A DNA stretch of 64,000 bases from Acinetobacter tandoii DSM 14970 = CIP 107469 (GTDB lineage Bacteria; Pseudomonadota; Gammaproteobacteria; Pseudomonadales; Moraxellaceae), in assembly GCF_000400735.1 (NCBI RefSeq), contig NZ_KE007367.1, positions 747,935-811,934 of the forward strand. The letters run 5' to 3'. Each line of letters begins with the position of its first letter. Position 1 is the stretch's first letter. Below are positions 54,405 through 62,506 of the stretch, piece by piece. The notes beneath the pieces are model-generated. The model was given only the letters and a program-made list of their open reading frames with translations, made no database searches and was not told where the DNA came from. The position numbers were made by a program, and so were the translations under genes.

Positions 54405-54632
54405 TTAAGAAACCTTATGGTTTAATTTAAATAATTGATTCGGGGAAGCATAAAATGTACGGCCATCAAAATTTAAATCAACCTCAATTCCAGATTCCAA
54501 CAGAACTCTTTTACCGACTTCAATTTGTTTGAAACCTTGGCGTGTATTTTGCATTTTATTAAGGGGAATTAATGAAACAACAATTTCAGTACCATTTTTA
54601 GATTTTGCAATTAAATCATTTATTTTTAACAA
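54405..54632 (-). CDS. Small hypothetical protein, 75 residues, TTG start
   Basis: It starts with TTG seven bases after AAAGGA. The sequence is strand-rich (E-I-V-V-S-L-I-P-L, K-R-V-L-L-E-S-G-I-E-V-D-L, R-T-F-Y-A-S) and basic, which would fit a small nucleic-acid-binding barrel, although no family is recognised. It lies 91 bases downstream of cspA, separated by a hairpin. Confidence 0.55.
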   Translation of the reverse strand: MLKINDLIAKSKNGTEIVVSLIPLNKMQNTRQGFKQIEVGKRVLLESGIEVDLNFDGRTFYASPNQLFKLNHKVS

Positions 54633-54686
54633 CTTATATCCTTTTTTAGAGATTTTTGACTTTTGAAAACAAATTTCAAAGTATAA

Positions 54687-54708
54687 AAAGCACTCGTAAG
54701 TGCTTTTC
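54687..54708 (-). terminator. Terminator after cspA
   Basis: AAAGCACT and AGTGCTTT arms with a CGTA-type loop, in T-rich sequence about 15 bases after the cspA stop. Confidence 0.7.
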
Positions 54709-54723
54709 TCTGCTGCCTATTAT

Positions 54724-54939
54724 TTAGATAGCAACAATATTTACAGCATTCGGTCCTTTTTGACCTTGAACTACACTAAATTCAACTTGCTGGCCTTCAT
54801 ATAAGGTTTTGAAACCTGAACCCGTGATTTCTTTGAAATGAGCAAAAACATCTGGACCAGATTCCTGTTGAATGAAACCAAAACCTTTCGTTTCATTAAA
54901 CCACTTAACAGTACCTTTAACAACATTTGAGTTTGACAT
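54724..54939 (-). CDS. cspA: Cold-shock protein of the CspA family
   Basis: A 71-residue single cold-shock domain that binds single-stranded RNA and DNA. RNP1 is K-G-F-G-F-I-Q and RNP2 is D-V-F-A-H-F; the ending G-P-N-A-V-N-I-V is typical. A ribosome site AGGATAT precedes the ATG. The roughly 500-base AT-rich region upstream leaves room for the long 5' leader that such mRNAs often have. Confidence 0.95.
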   Translation of the reverse strand: MSNSNVVKGTVKWFNETKGFGFIQQESGPDVFAHFKEITGSGFKTLYEGQQVEFSVVQGQKGPNAVNIVAI

Positions 54940-55454
54940 AATATATCCTACTAATTTTTAATAATTTTTAGTCATTTGATTGACTGATTATAACTTTGAA
55001 ATAATAAAGAATGAGACTTAAAATCTGAAAAAACGAAGGATTATGACTAAAACTGCGATACTTAAAGAAGATTTACCGAAACAAGACTTTTTTCTAGTTA
55101 AGTTAAATATACACTAAAAATAGGAATAATCAAATTTTTAAATATATATATTTATTATTCTTATAATTAAAGTAAGAAAATCATTTAAATTCAACTAGAT
55201 AAATTCAATTTTACATTTTAATCATCATTAAATTTTTTTATTTGCTCAGATGGCTTTTTTAATCTAGTCAATCTATAAGTTTATATAATTTTCATAATGG
55301 TGTTAGTTATTCAAATTTTAGAAATGATGTTCTCCCGATACAAAATGCTTTTTCGATGTTTTGGCCTCATCTCAACTTTTTAATATTTTGTTTAGAAAAT
55401 TAGTTAAAGCTGATACATTAAAAATGAAATTATAAAAATGAAATGGTTCAACTA
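54940..55454. other. Long AT-rich gap between divergent cspA and the lipase gene
   Basis: About 515 bases that must hold the cspA promoter and leader on one side and the lipase promoter on the other. I find no gene or strong hairpin in it. Confidence 0.5.
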
Positions 55455-56657
55455 ATGAAAATTAAATACCCTATTTTGCAATTAACGGTAAGCTGCTTAT
55501 TTTTAGGGTCATCATATACTATAGCCTCTCCTATATTACCTAATAATAGCAGATACCAAACATCTGATATTGTGAGTAAAAATCCTGGTTCAATATTATC
55601 TATACAAGAAGAAAATACAGATCTATTTACAAATGCTTCACAGCGATTCTTAATCACTTATCATAGCCGTGGAGTTCATTCAGAACCAATTATAACTTCA
55701 GGGTATCTCTTACTTCCTAAAGGGAAAGTGGCTAAAGAAGGTTGGCCTATTCTCGCTTGGGCTCATGGTACAACAGGTGTTGCAGATACTTGTGCTCCGT
55801 CTGGAGATTATCCTGGTGGGCCAGTCCATGTCTATCAGCAAATTGCTGCTAAAGCACTCAATGCTTGGCTCGCTCGTGGATATGCTGTTATCGCACCTGA
55901 TTATCAAGGTTTAGGTACTCCAGGTGGACATCCATATATGAATGCTGAAAGTCAGTTGCATACTGTTGTTGATGCTGTCAGGGCAACCCACTATATGAAG
56001 CAGTATAAATTCAGTAAAAACTGGTATGTCATGGGACATAGTCAAGGAGGTGCTGCATCTCTAAAAGTAGCAGCAGACGGCCAAAAAGATGCACCTGAGT
56101 TTAATCTACGTGGTGCGATTGCCCTCGCACCAGGTGGCTACCAATATGAGGGAATTGCTGAATATGTTGCAAATAATTCAAAAATTACCACAGATGTTGC
56201 TGCTTTTTTTCCAATCGTTCTTCTTGGTGCAGAGGCAGCAGATCCAAACCTGAACCCCACCAATCTAGTCAATCCAGAAATGGGGCAAATCCTTAATTAT
56301 GCACGCAGTCGTTGTTTGTCTGAATTGCAAACAGATCTGAAGGCTGCACCTAACACTGTATTTAAACCGAATATAAATTTGCAACCTTTAACAAATTATT
56401 TAAAAAAACAGTCTATTGAAAATATGACCCCTACTGTACCGCTACTGATTGTACAAGGTGAGAAAGATCAACTCGTAGATTACCGTGGTACTTATGCTTA
56501 TTATCAAAAAATATGTGCAAAACAAAAACCTGTTGCATTTCATCCTATCAAAAATGGCGATCACCGTGATTCTCTGAGACAAAGTGAATTTCTGATTGGA
56601 AGCTTTATCAACTCAGTTGAGGATGGTAAATCTGTGAATACGTGCTCTTCAAAATAA
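55455..56657 (+). CDS. Secreted alpha/beta-hydrolase of the secretory lipase type
   Basis: About 400 residues with a signal peptide (L-Q-L-T-V-S-C-L-F-L-G-S-S-Y-T-I-A-S). The nucleophile elbow V-M-G-H-S-Q-G-G-A-A lies near residue 195, W-A-H-G-T-T-G-V-A-D near 105 supplies the oxyanion region, and the acid/His pair is expected in G-E-K-D-Q-L-V and N-G-D-H-R. The layout matches the LIP/secretory lipase family (triacylglycerol lipases and related esterases). An ATG 12 bases upstream is possible. An SDR gene follows 99 bases downstream. Confidence 0.85.
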   Translation: MKIKYPILQLTVSCLFLGSSYTIASPILPNNSRYQTSDIVSKNPGSILSIQEENTDLFTNASQRFLITYHSRGVHSEPIITSGYLLLPKGKVAKEGWPILAWAHGTTGVADTCAPSGDYPGGPVHVYQQIAAKALNAWLARGYAVIAPDYQGLGTPGGHPYMNAESQLHTVVDAVRATHYMKQYKFSKNWYVMGHSQGGAASLKVAADGQKDAPEFNLRGAIALAPGGYQYEGIAEYVANNSKITTDVAAFFPIVLLGAEAADPNLNPTNLVNPEMGQILNYARSRCLSELQTDLKAAPNTVFKPNINLQPLTNYLKKQSIENMTPTVPLLIVQGEKDQLVDYRGTYAYYQKICAKQKPVAFHPIKNGDHRDSLRQSEFLIGSFINSVEDGKSVNTCSSK

Positions 56658-56756
56658 TACTTTAGACTCAGTAATTTAAAAGTTTAAAAATACTTATATG
56701 AAGACCGAGAAATTAAATAATTCGATTTTTTAATATAGATGAGGAGATAAATAAAA

Positions 56757-57533
56757 ATGAAGCCAGAAAGTCTACTATCATTGAGGGATAAAACTGCCCT
56801 TGTAACAGGTGGTGCAGCAGGTATAGGAAAAGCTAGTGCTCTCATTCTTGCACAATCTGGTGCAAACGTGATGATTGCAGATTTAAATTTAGAAGCCGCT
56901 GAAAATACAGCGCAAGAGATCAATAAACTTACTGGCGGCAATATAAAATGTGTTGCATGTAATATTCTGCAAGATGATCAATTGGTCAATGCGGTAAATA
57001 AAACTATAGAAAACTTTGGTAAAATTCACATCTTAGTGAACAATGCTGGGGGCGGTGGTGGTGGCCGTGAATCTCCTGATCAAATTACTGTAGATACAAT
57101 TGAACGTGATTTTCAGCTCAATGTTTTTGCTGCTTGGCGATTATGCCAGCTTGTAGCACCACATATGAAAAAAGCTGGTTATGGTTCAATCATAAACATT
57201 AGCTCTATGAGTTCAATTAACAAAAGTCCAGCTATGAGTGGGTATGCATCATCAAAAGCTGCCTTAAACCATATGGTGGCCAATTTAGCACACGATTTGG
57301 GTCCTCATATCCGTATCAATGCTATAGGGCCTGGAGCAATTCGAACAGCCGCACTAGAAACTGTTCTTACGCCTGATATAGAGCAAAGAATGCTTTCTCA
57401 TACTCCACTATGCCGATTAGGTGAACCTGAAGATATTGCCAGAGCCGTATTATTCTTTGCTGCACCTATTTCATCTTGGATTTCAGGACAAACATTATTT
57501 GTAAATGGGGGTGGTGTACAAACACTGGATTAA
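56757..57533 (+). CDS. Short-chain dehydrogenase/reductase (hydroxysteroid-dehydrogenase-like)
   Basis: Classical SDR of 258 residues: T-G-G-A-A-G-I-G near residue 17, N-N-A-G-G-G-G-G near 95, the catalytic S-S-M-S-S and Y-A-S-S-K motifs, and the C-terminal N-G-G-G. Its layout recalls 7-alpha-hydroxysteroid dehydrogenases and other oxidoreductases acting on alcohols. GAGGAG lies upstream of the ATG. It follows a secreted lipase gene; a shared pathway (ester cleavage then alcohol oxidation) is possible. Confidence 0.87.
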   Translation: MKPESLLSLRDKTALVTGGAAGIGKASALILAQSGANVMIADLNLEAAENTAQEINKLTGGNIKCVACNILQDDQLVNAVNKTIENFGKIHILVNNAGGGGGGRESPDQITVDTIERDFQLNVFAAWRLCQLVAPHMKKAGYGSIINISSMSSINKSPAMSGYASSKAALNHMVANLAHDLGPHIRINAIGPGAIRTAALETVLTPDIEQRMLSHTPLCRLGEPEDIARAVLFFAAPISSWISGQTLFVNGGGVQTLD

Positions 57534-57590
57534 ATTTAGATTTCAAACCATATTACAAAGTACTTATTTCAAGCAAAAAGTACCAATATA

Positions 57591-57614
57591 AAAGCTCTCA
57601 TTGCGAGAGCTTTT
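57591..57614 (+). terminator. Terminator after the SDR gene
   Basis: AAAGCTCTC and GAGAGCTTT with an ATTGC loop, followed by T, 57 bases past the stop. Confidence 0.75.
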
Positions 57615-57687
57615 GATAAAATTTATTCATTTCAATGAATAAAAATTGCCACAGTATTATTAGCTAGACTTCCTTTTAACACTAAAC

Positions 57688-58044
57688 CTAAGAAAAATCT
57701 AATTCCTTTTCAAATGCTTTTAGTTCAAAGCGAGCCATAGCTAAATTTGATTTAGAACGATCTAAAACTAGATACAAGAACAAGTTATGGTTGCTTTCAA
57801 GAGGTCTAATTGAATGATATTGCTTACCTAAAGTAATTAAAATATCTTCAATATTATCATTTAATTGTAGAGCTTTCGCTACTTTACGTTTCGCGCGAAT
57901 CACTTCTGTATTACCTGCTGCTGCAAGTTCTAAATCTATCGTGGTTCCTTGAACAGCTAAAGCCAAACCACTCTCACTATCGACCAATGCAGTTGCAATA
58001 AAACCATCTATACAAGTTAAACGATCTAAAGCTATACGAGCCAT
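57688..58044 (-). CDS. Roadblock/LC7-domain protein
   Basis: A 118-residue protein consistent with one Roadblock/LC7 domain: an N-terminal helix, the segment [16 protein letters not shown], a central helix with [10 protein letters not shown] and the later strand [11 protein letters not shown]. Such proteins act as dimers that bind or regulate small GTPases, as MglB does for MglA. It ends a three-gene module with a 319-residue protein (44 bases upstream) and a small GTPase. The target GTPase is very likely the neighbour. Confidence 0.8.
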   Translation of the reverse strand: MARIALDRLTCIDGFIATALVDSESGLALAVQGTTIDLELAAAGNTEVIRAKRKVAKALQLNDNIEDILITLGKQYHSIRPLESNHNLFLYLVLDRSKSNLAMARFELKAFEKELDFS

Positions 58045-58088
58045 ATTACTTTCTGCCTTATATTAAGAGTTTCTTGAGGAATATTGAT

Positions 58089-59048
58089 TTAAAGACCTAA
58101 TTTTTTACGTAGTTTCATAAAAAAACTGCGGACTTTAATCATCTGACCTTCATCAACTGCTGCATCGCTTTTCATGAATTGAGCTTCATGAGAGTCAATC
58201 CATGAACCCATTTTGAGCATATGGGAAAGTGCAACGAAGCGGATAATCTGTTGTCTTGAAATCTTTAGTTGATCAATTACCGTTTTAATCTGAGCCCCTT
58301 GAGCAAAACAAGCAGCAATTTTTAATAGCTTTCGACGCTCATAGCCTGACTCAAATTTTGGCCAGAGCTCCAGTTTAAAATATTGATTAATATCTATTTC
58401 TGGAAGGTCTAAGTCACTAGAGTAATAACCCTTCTGCCATAACCAGCTACGTAAATCCTGAGCATCTAAGTTTTTCATTGTTTCTTGAGCAAATTGATTT
58501 GTGGCGTAAGTTTGATTCAGACTTTTATCAAAAAAAGTTATAGGATAATCGGTGTTGACCCACACTCTCTCAGTCATGGTGTCAACCAAAGCCAAAAAAC
58601 CTCGACAATCGAATAACTGTATAAATCCATTTTGAGCCGATAAACATTGAGCAACCACGGTTGAAATTGGAGTAGATGTTTCTAAAGTTGTTGGATTTAA
58701 GTAGAAATGATCATGTGGTTCATAATCAAAGAATTTTTCTTGCAGCCATTCGCGCAAATCATCTGACTTGGTTACAGGATAAGATAAGGTATCCTCTACA
58801 ATCTTGCCCTGCTTTTCTGGAACTTTAATCAGACGTAAATACTGCACATGAACATGAGAGAGAATTTTCTGAATGGTGAGTGAAGAAAAAAAAGCATCAT
58901 TAATTATGAGGAGGTCAATATTTTTATCAGCGATATTCACCCACCGCACCATCACTTTATCAGGGACTGCTAATAGTATTTGGCTTTTAAGTTGGTCAAG
59001 CACATTCAGGCTTATCCCAAATACAGCAATATTTAAAAACTTTTTCAT
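58089..59048 (-). CDS. Unknown protein between the GTPase and Roadblock genes
   Basis: A 319-residue cytosolic protein of no family I can name. Its N-terminus (F-L-N-I-A-V-F-G-I-S-L-N-V-L-D-Q-L) resembles the start of a response-receiver-like or Rossmann-type domain, with I-D-L-L-I-I-N-D-A-F-F following; the middle has F-I-Q-L-F-D-C-R-G-F-L-A-L-V-D; the last 80 residues are basic and helical (R-R-K-L-L-K-I, then S-R-Q-Q-I-I-R-F) and could bind nucleic acid or another protein. It may be the effector of the GTPase switch. Confidence 0.7.
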   Translation of the reverse strand: MKKFLNIAVFGISLNVLDQLKSQILLAVPDKVMVRWVNIADKNIDLLIINDAFFSSLTIQKILSHVHVQYLRLIKVPEKQGKIVEDTLSYPVTKSDDLREWLQEKFFDYEPHDHFYLNPTTLETSTPISTVVAQCLSAQNGFIQLFDCRGFLALVDTMTERVWVNTDYPITFFDKSLNQTYATNQFAQETMKNLDAQDLRSWLWQKGYYSSDLDLPEIDINQYFKLELWPKFESGYERRKLLKIAACFAQGAQIKTVIDQLKISRQQIIRFVALSHMLKMGSWIDSHEAQFMKSDAAVDEGQMIKVRSFFMKLRKKLGL

Positions 59049-59138
59049 ACTCTAACCACATTAAGCTAGGGGTCATTACAATAGGCAATTCATTACTTTC
59101 ATAAAAAAGATATCTATCTATTTATTTTGGCTCAAGAT

Positions 59139-59224
59139 TCAGATGTTTTTGACTTCATACTTCATTCGGCCTATCAAAGCATCAAGTGAATCTAGCGCAA
59201 TAATGATCATTTCATAGTGAGCAT
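59139..59224 (-). other. Short reading frames after a strong ribosome site, between GTPase and adaptor genes
   Basis: On the minus strand GGAGGT stands four bases before an ATG at 59224, but that frame encodes only M-L-T-M-K. Its stop overlaps (ATGA) a second ATG at 59210 that opens 23 codons (M-I-I-I-A-L-D-S-L-D-A-L-I-G-R-M-K and onward). One inserted or lost base would fuse the two. It may be a small decayed gene or a regulatory short peptide. Confidence 0.35.
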
Positions 59225-59325
59225 GTTTACCTCCGTTAATATCATATATTTATTCTCCAACCGATCACAATCGAGGATTGAGGATCTGAAATGAAGGCAT
59301 ACTTATATTTACTTTGATTTCATGT

Positions 59326-59868
59326 TTAAAGCATTTCAAGGCTTCGGGTTTCAACAGCAGTAATTAAGACCTCAACCAAAAGTAAGACATCATCTTTCTG
59401 TCTGGCATCAACAGCAAATAAAGGATAGTTATAGTGATGTAAAGCCATCCACTCTCTATAGATCTTGAGTACCTGATCCGCTTGTTGATCAAGATGTGTA
59501 ATACCTATAACTATATTTTCACTGTAGCTTTGAAATGCATTGATAAAAGTTTGCAATTCCTGCAAACGCTCCTGATTTGAATGATCAATTAAAAGAGCAA
59601 CTCCAATCGCACCTTTGCAGATAATGGGCCACATAAAATCAAAACGATCTTGCCCAGGAGTACCATAAAGTCCAATTTTGGTATCATCCTCGAGCACTAT
59701 TTCGCCATAATCGATTCCAACCGTAGTGGAGTATTTACTGTGTCTATTAATATCTGTATTAATTGCTTCCGTTTCTATTACTGGAATATCTGAGAGTGTT
59801 TTAATAGCTGCTGACTTACCAGCCCCCATGCTTCCCCCAAAAACAATTTTATGCTGCTGTAAAACCAT
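59326..59868 (-). CDS. Small Ras-like GTPase (MglA-type)
   Basis: A 180-residue GTPase: P-loop G-G-S-M-G-A-G-K-S at 11-19, switch I with T-T-V-G-I-D-Y-G near 48-55, G3 as G-T-P-G-Q-D-R-F at 69-76, and G4 as T-H-L-D at 124-127 in place of N/T-K-x-D, so the lysine is replaced by histidine. It is small enough to be a pure GTPase domain, and a Roadblock protein is encoded downstream. The ATG at 59868 has AAGAAG upstream; a TTG 21 bases earlier is less likely. It probably acts as a switch in polarity or envelope processes. Confidence 0.82.
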   Translation of the reverse strand: MVLQQHKIVFGGSMGAGKSAAIKTLSDIPVIETEAINTDINRHSKYSTTVGIDYGEIVLEDDTKIGLYGTPGQDRFDFMWPIICKGAIGVALLIDHSNQERLQELQTFINAFQSYSENIVIGITHLDQQADQVLKIYREWMALHHYNYPLFAVDARQKDDVLLLVEVLITAVETRSLEML

Positions 59869-60402
59869 ATACGTACTTCTTCCCTTCAAGCTTTGATAAA
59901 GTCTTAAATGAGTTGTATTGGGAAGCTTTAAAACTAAATTAGACAGAATTTGAGCCTATATTTAATTAATTACTTCAACTAGTAATCTAAATAAATAGAT
60001 GCTTAGTGAATCTTTTAGCCATCATCACTCTTCGAAATAGAACTTACGATTACATGTGTGAACAAATTGTGAATTAAATTAACATTTTAGGTTTTTATAT
60101 AATTATTACTAATATATTTATTAAGTATTTCTTATTTAAAGGGTAAATTAAAAAGTTTGTTTAGGAGAAGTATCGTTAATTACACAACAGACGTAAAGGA
60201 GTAATAATTCTTTTCCGCTTTAACAAAAATGAGCCGCAAGCATGGTCCAATATTTGAGTTTTCATAAGGCTATGAGTATCTGTACTACATCATCATGTTT
60301 TGCCTAGCAACCAAGGAATATACGATTACTATACGTACACGCTCAACAGAAAGTGACGCAGTTAAGCACCAATATTCACGATTGTTGCAATCAAATTTTA
60401 TA
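59869..60402. other. Intergenic stretch without a supported gene
   Basis: About 530 AT-rich bases. A 53-codon open stretch (60270-60431, plus strand) contains T-I-T-I-R-T-R-S-T-E-S-D-A-V and could be old coding sequence, but there is no start with a ribosome site. Confidence 0.45.
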
Positions 60403-60732
60403 TCAATTTCTTACCAAACCATTTTTTTCTAAATGACATTGTTTCATGTATAAAAATAATGGAAGCCCTACAAATGCACCTCCTACAAATGATGCAATTA
60501 TAGGAATCCATAATCTTTTAATTTTATCGTTTTTACCTTCATTCATCACCATAACAACAATAACAATTACCGTTACGATGACATCTAGCCATGCAAAAGT
60601 TGCCAATGGATTTTCAATAATTTGGTCTATAAACAGAGATACATTAAATCCATATTCAGTCAACCAAAGTAGAAATTGTGAAAATGGCAGTATTATCCCG
60701 ACCAAAGTGAGTAGAGCATATATTTTTCTCAT
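60403..60732 (-). CDS. DUF2834-family membrane protein
   Basis: A 109-residue protein with three hydrophobic helices (near residues 5-22, 43-62 and 75-93). The N-terminal L-L-T-L-V-G-I-I-L-P-F-S-Q-F and the P-L-A-T-F-A-W-L-D-V motif are characteristic of DUF2834. The function is unknown. It stands alone. Confidence 0.8.
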   Translation of the reverse strand: MRKIYALLTLVGIILPFSQFLLWLTEYGFNVSLFIDQIIENPLATFAWLDVIVTVIVIVVMVMNEGKNDKIKRLWIPIIASFVGGAFVGLPLFLYMKQCHLEKNGLVRN

Positions 60733-61262
60733 ATCTTATATCCATTTAAATTATTTATTCATATTTAAATTAGCATAATAAAAATTATATAAAATAGTAC
60801 TTCTACTAAAGAATTTTTAGACCGCATATCAGCTTTATAATCACGTAAAAAAATGCCTCTTTCAGTCAGTCATTTTCATTTCAATAATTTGTGTCTTCGA
60901 TATGGCAAGAACTTCAACTCGAATATATTTTGATGTGTAATAATTTCTTTACTCTGCCACACTTACATAGCCTCCATCAATTCATTTCAAACTCATTTAA
61001 CAAAAAACTTATTTTTACAATATTTATAGTTTTCTTACTTACTCACATGATCATTAGTATGAACACAGGAATAAAATCGCTTTGCTGAACGGAATAATTG
61101 CGGGAATATTTACTTCATAGTACTTCGAATCAACATCAGACAAGCAATTAGCAATTCACCATTTCCCAGAATAAAATGGGTAGACAAATCCACTAACCAC
61201 AATCAAAAAAAGAATAATGATCGGTAAATTACTTTTCATATAAGTAATCATCTACTTTTAGA
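60733..61262. other. Gap with a gene-end remnant
   Basis: About 530 bases holding a short remnant that resembles the one at 49332-49601 (separate entry) and otherwise no supported gene. A 65-codon frame on the plus strand (60891-61088) overlaps the remnant and is not called. Confidence 0.5.
60876..60962 (-). pseudogene. C-terminal remnant related to the one at 49332
   Basis: A 28-codon stretch ending H-Q-N-I-F-E-L-K-F-L-P-Y-R-R-H-K-L-L-K and a stop. The other remnant ends Y-Q-H-T-F-K-L-N-T-L-P-H-Q-R-Y-N-L-L-K and a stop. Nucleotide likeness continues through the stop into the hairpin region (about 60847-60870), where the stem is damaged. A stop precedes the stretch, so it is non-functional. 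Confidence 0.5.
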
Positions 61263-61664
61263 TTAGGCACATGGATTGATTTTGAAAAAACGCATGAAAA
61301 AGGAATCTTCCAGTTTTAACTCAAATTTTTGAGTAACCCTAATAGGATGATAAATATTACTTGTTGCATATGGATAAAAACTTGTATTCTTAATACTTGA
61401 AATAATTTTCTTATCTAAATCTATAATCCCGCTACTTTTGAGAATAGTTACAGCAGTTATTTCACCATACTCATTTGCCTCAATGTAAGTATTAATAGTT
61501 CTGTCTTGACAGCCCAATTCAACATTATTTACGTCAATTTTCGGTATCTGCTTCCATTGTAATCCAGTAGTATAAGGCTGCTCAACTTTCAAGGCCCAAA
61601 CCGAAGTAGTACACAAAAACGGTAGAAAGACAAAAGTTAGAGGAATCATCCCAAAAAAATTCAT
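61263..61664 (-). CDS. Secreted protein with a TonB-like C-terminal domain
   Basis: A 133-residue protein with a signal peptide (L-T-F-V-F-L-P-F-L-C-T-T-S-V-W-A). The rest follows the TonB C-terminal pattern: I-N-T-Y-I-E-A-N-E-Y-G-E-I-T-A-V-T-I-L-K-S-S-G, then L-D-K-K-I-I-S-S-I-K-N-T-S-F-Y-P, then a final beta strand. No proline-rich spanner or anchor helix is present, so it is not a full TonB. It should be periplasmic. Two cysteines remain (L-G-C-Q-D and N-P-C-A). Confidence 0.75.
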   Translation of the reverse strand: MNFFGMIPLTFVFLPFLCTTSVWALKVEQPYTTGLQWKQIPKIDVNNVELGCQDRTINTYIEANEYGEITAVTILKSSGIIDLDKKIISSIKNTSFYPYATSNIYHPIRVTQKFELKLEDSFFMRFFKINPCA

Positions 61665-61970
61665 TTATTATTTACTCAAAAAAGTCTACATTTTCGATAT
61701 TTTATTTAATACACTAGTAGTAACTAGCATAGCTCCATATACTATAGCAAAAATATGTTATATTTTGTCTCCAGACAATCAACATGTAAGATTTTTAACT
61801 ATATTAAATAGAACGTATAAAAAGAAAAAACGATCTTCGCATGTAAAAGATTCTCTTAAAAAGCTTAAGCTGATTCTTGGTATTAAAGAATACTGAGTAG
61901 AATACCAAATTAAGAAACTACGGAATATCTATTGAAATGCAATCATTCATAGATACTCCGTAAAGCATCA
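61665..61970. other. Gap with a long open stretch that lacks a start codon
   Basis: On the plus strand the frame ending at 61896 is open back to about 61576, with a basic end (N-R-T-Y-K-K-K-K-R-S-S-H-V-K and L-K-L-I-L-G-I-K-E-Y). There is no ATG or GTG, and the left part lies antisense to the TonB-like gene. It may be the leftover of a lost gene. Confidence 0.35.
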
Positions 61971-62506
61971 TTAGAAGCTATAATTTCTATCATTGCCTAA
62001 TTTTGAAAATTGATCTTCCATATCATTGAATGCATCAGTAAAGCCATCCAGTGAAATTTTATTCTCAATAAGTTGTTTTTTATTATTCTGAAATCGTGTA
62101 AAAGCATAATTTCCACTTTTGAATTGTTTGATCAGTTCTGAACCATTTCGAAATAATCCCTCACGCTCTTGAAGGATTGCTTTATTATCTACATGAATAA
62201 AAGCTGGATTATCCTTTAAATGTTTTTCACCAATATTTACAATGTATTGAGAATTAACATGCAAGATAGAAATAGGTCCTTTACTCATAACACAAGCTTT
62301 CATATCTTCAAATACTTTATACTGACACTTTATTTTCCAGCTAGCACGGCCAAGCAACTTATTTTCTATTAAGTCTATTTCCGCATTATTGCTTAGTTTA
62401 GCATTCACTCTTAAGATTAATGTAGAAATCTGATCTTCAGATGCATGTGTGTTATTTGCAATGATGGGATTTAGGATAAAAAAAGATAAAAAAAAAATTT
62501 ACGCAT
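61971..62506 (-). pseudogene. Secreted-protein gene out of frame after a run of ten T
   Basis: An ATG at 62506 with GGGGA upstream opens M-R-K-F-F-F and then meets ten T in a row; the frame ends after eleven codons. The frame that continues open to 61971 (L-N-P-I-I-A-N-N-T-H-A, then about 155 residues) is reached if the run has eleven T. Read that way, the product has a normal signal peptide and a soluble mature domain. It could be phase variation by slippage, a dead gene or a base-calling error. The remaining domain is unknown; a GTG at 62408 could start a version without the signal. Confidence 0.7.

Noticed and set aside
60891..61088. 65-codon plus-strand frame
   Set aside because: Overlaps the minus-strand gene remnant, no ribosome site, composition of a chance frame.
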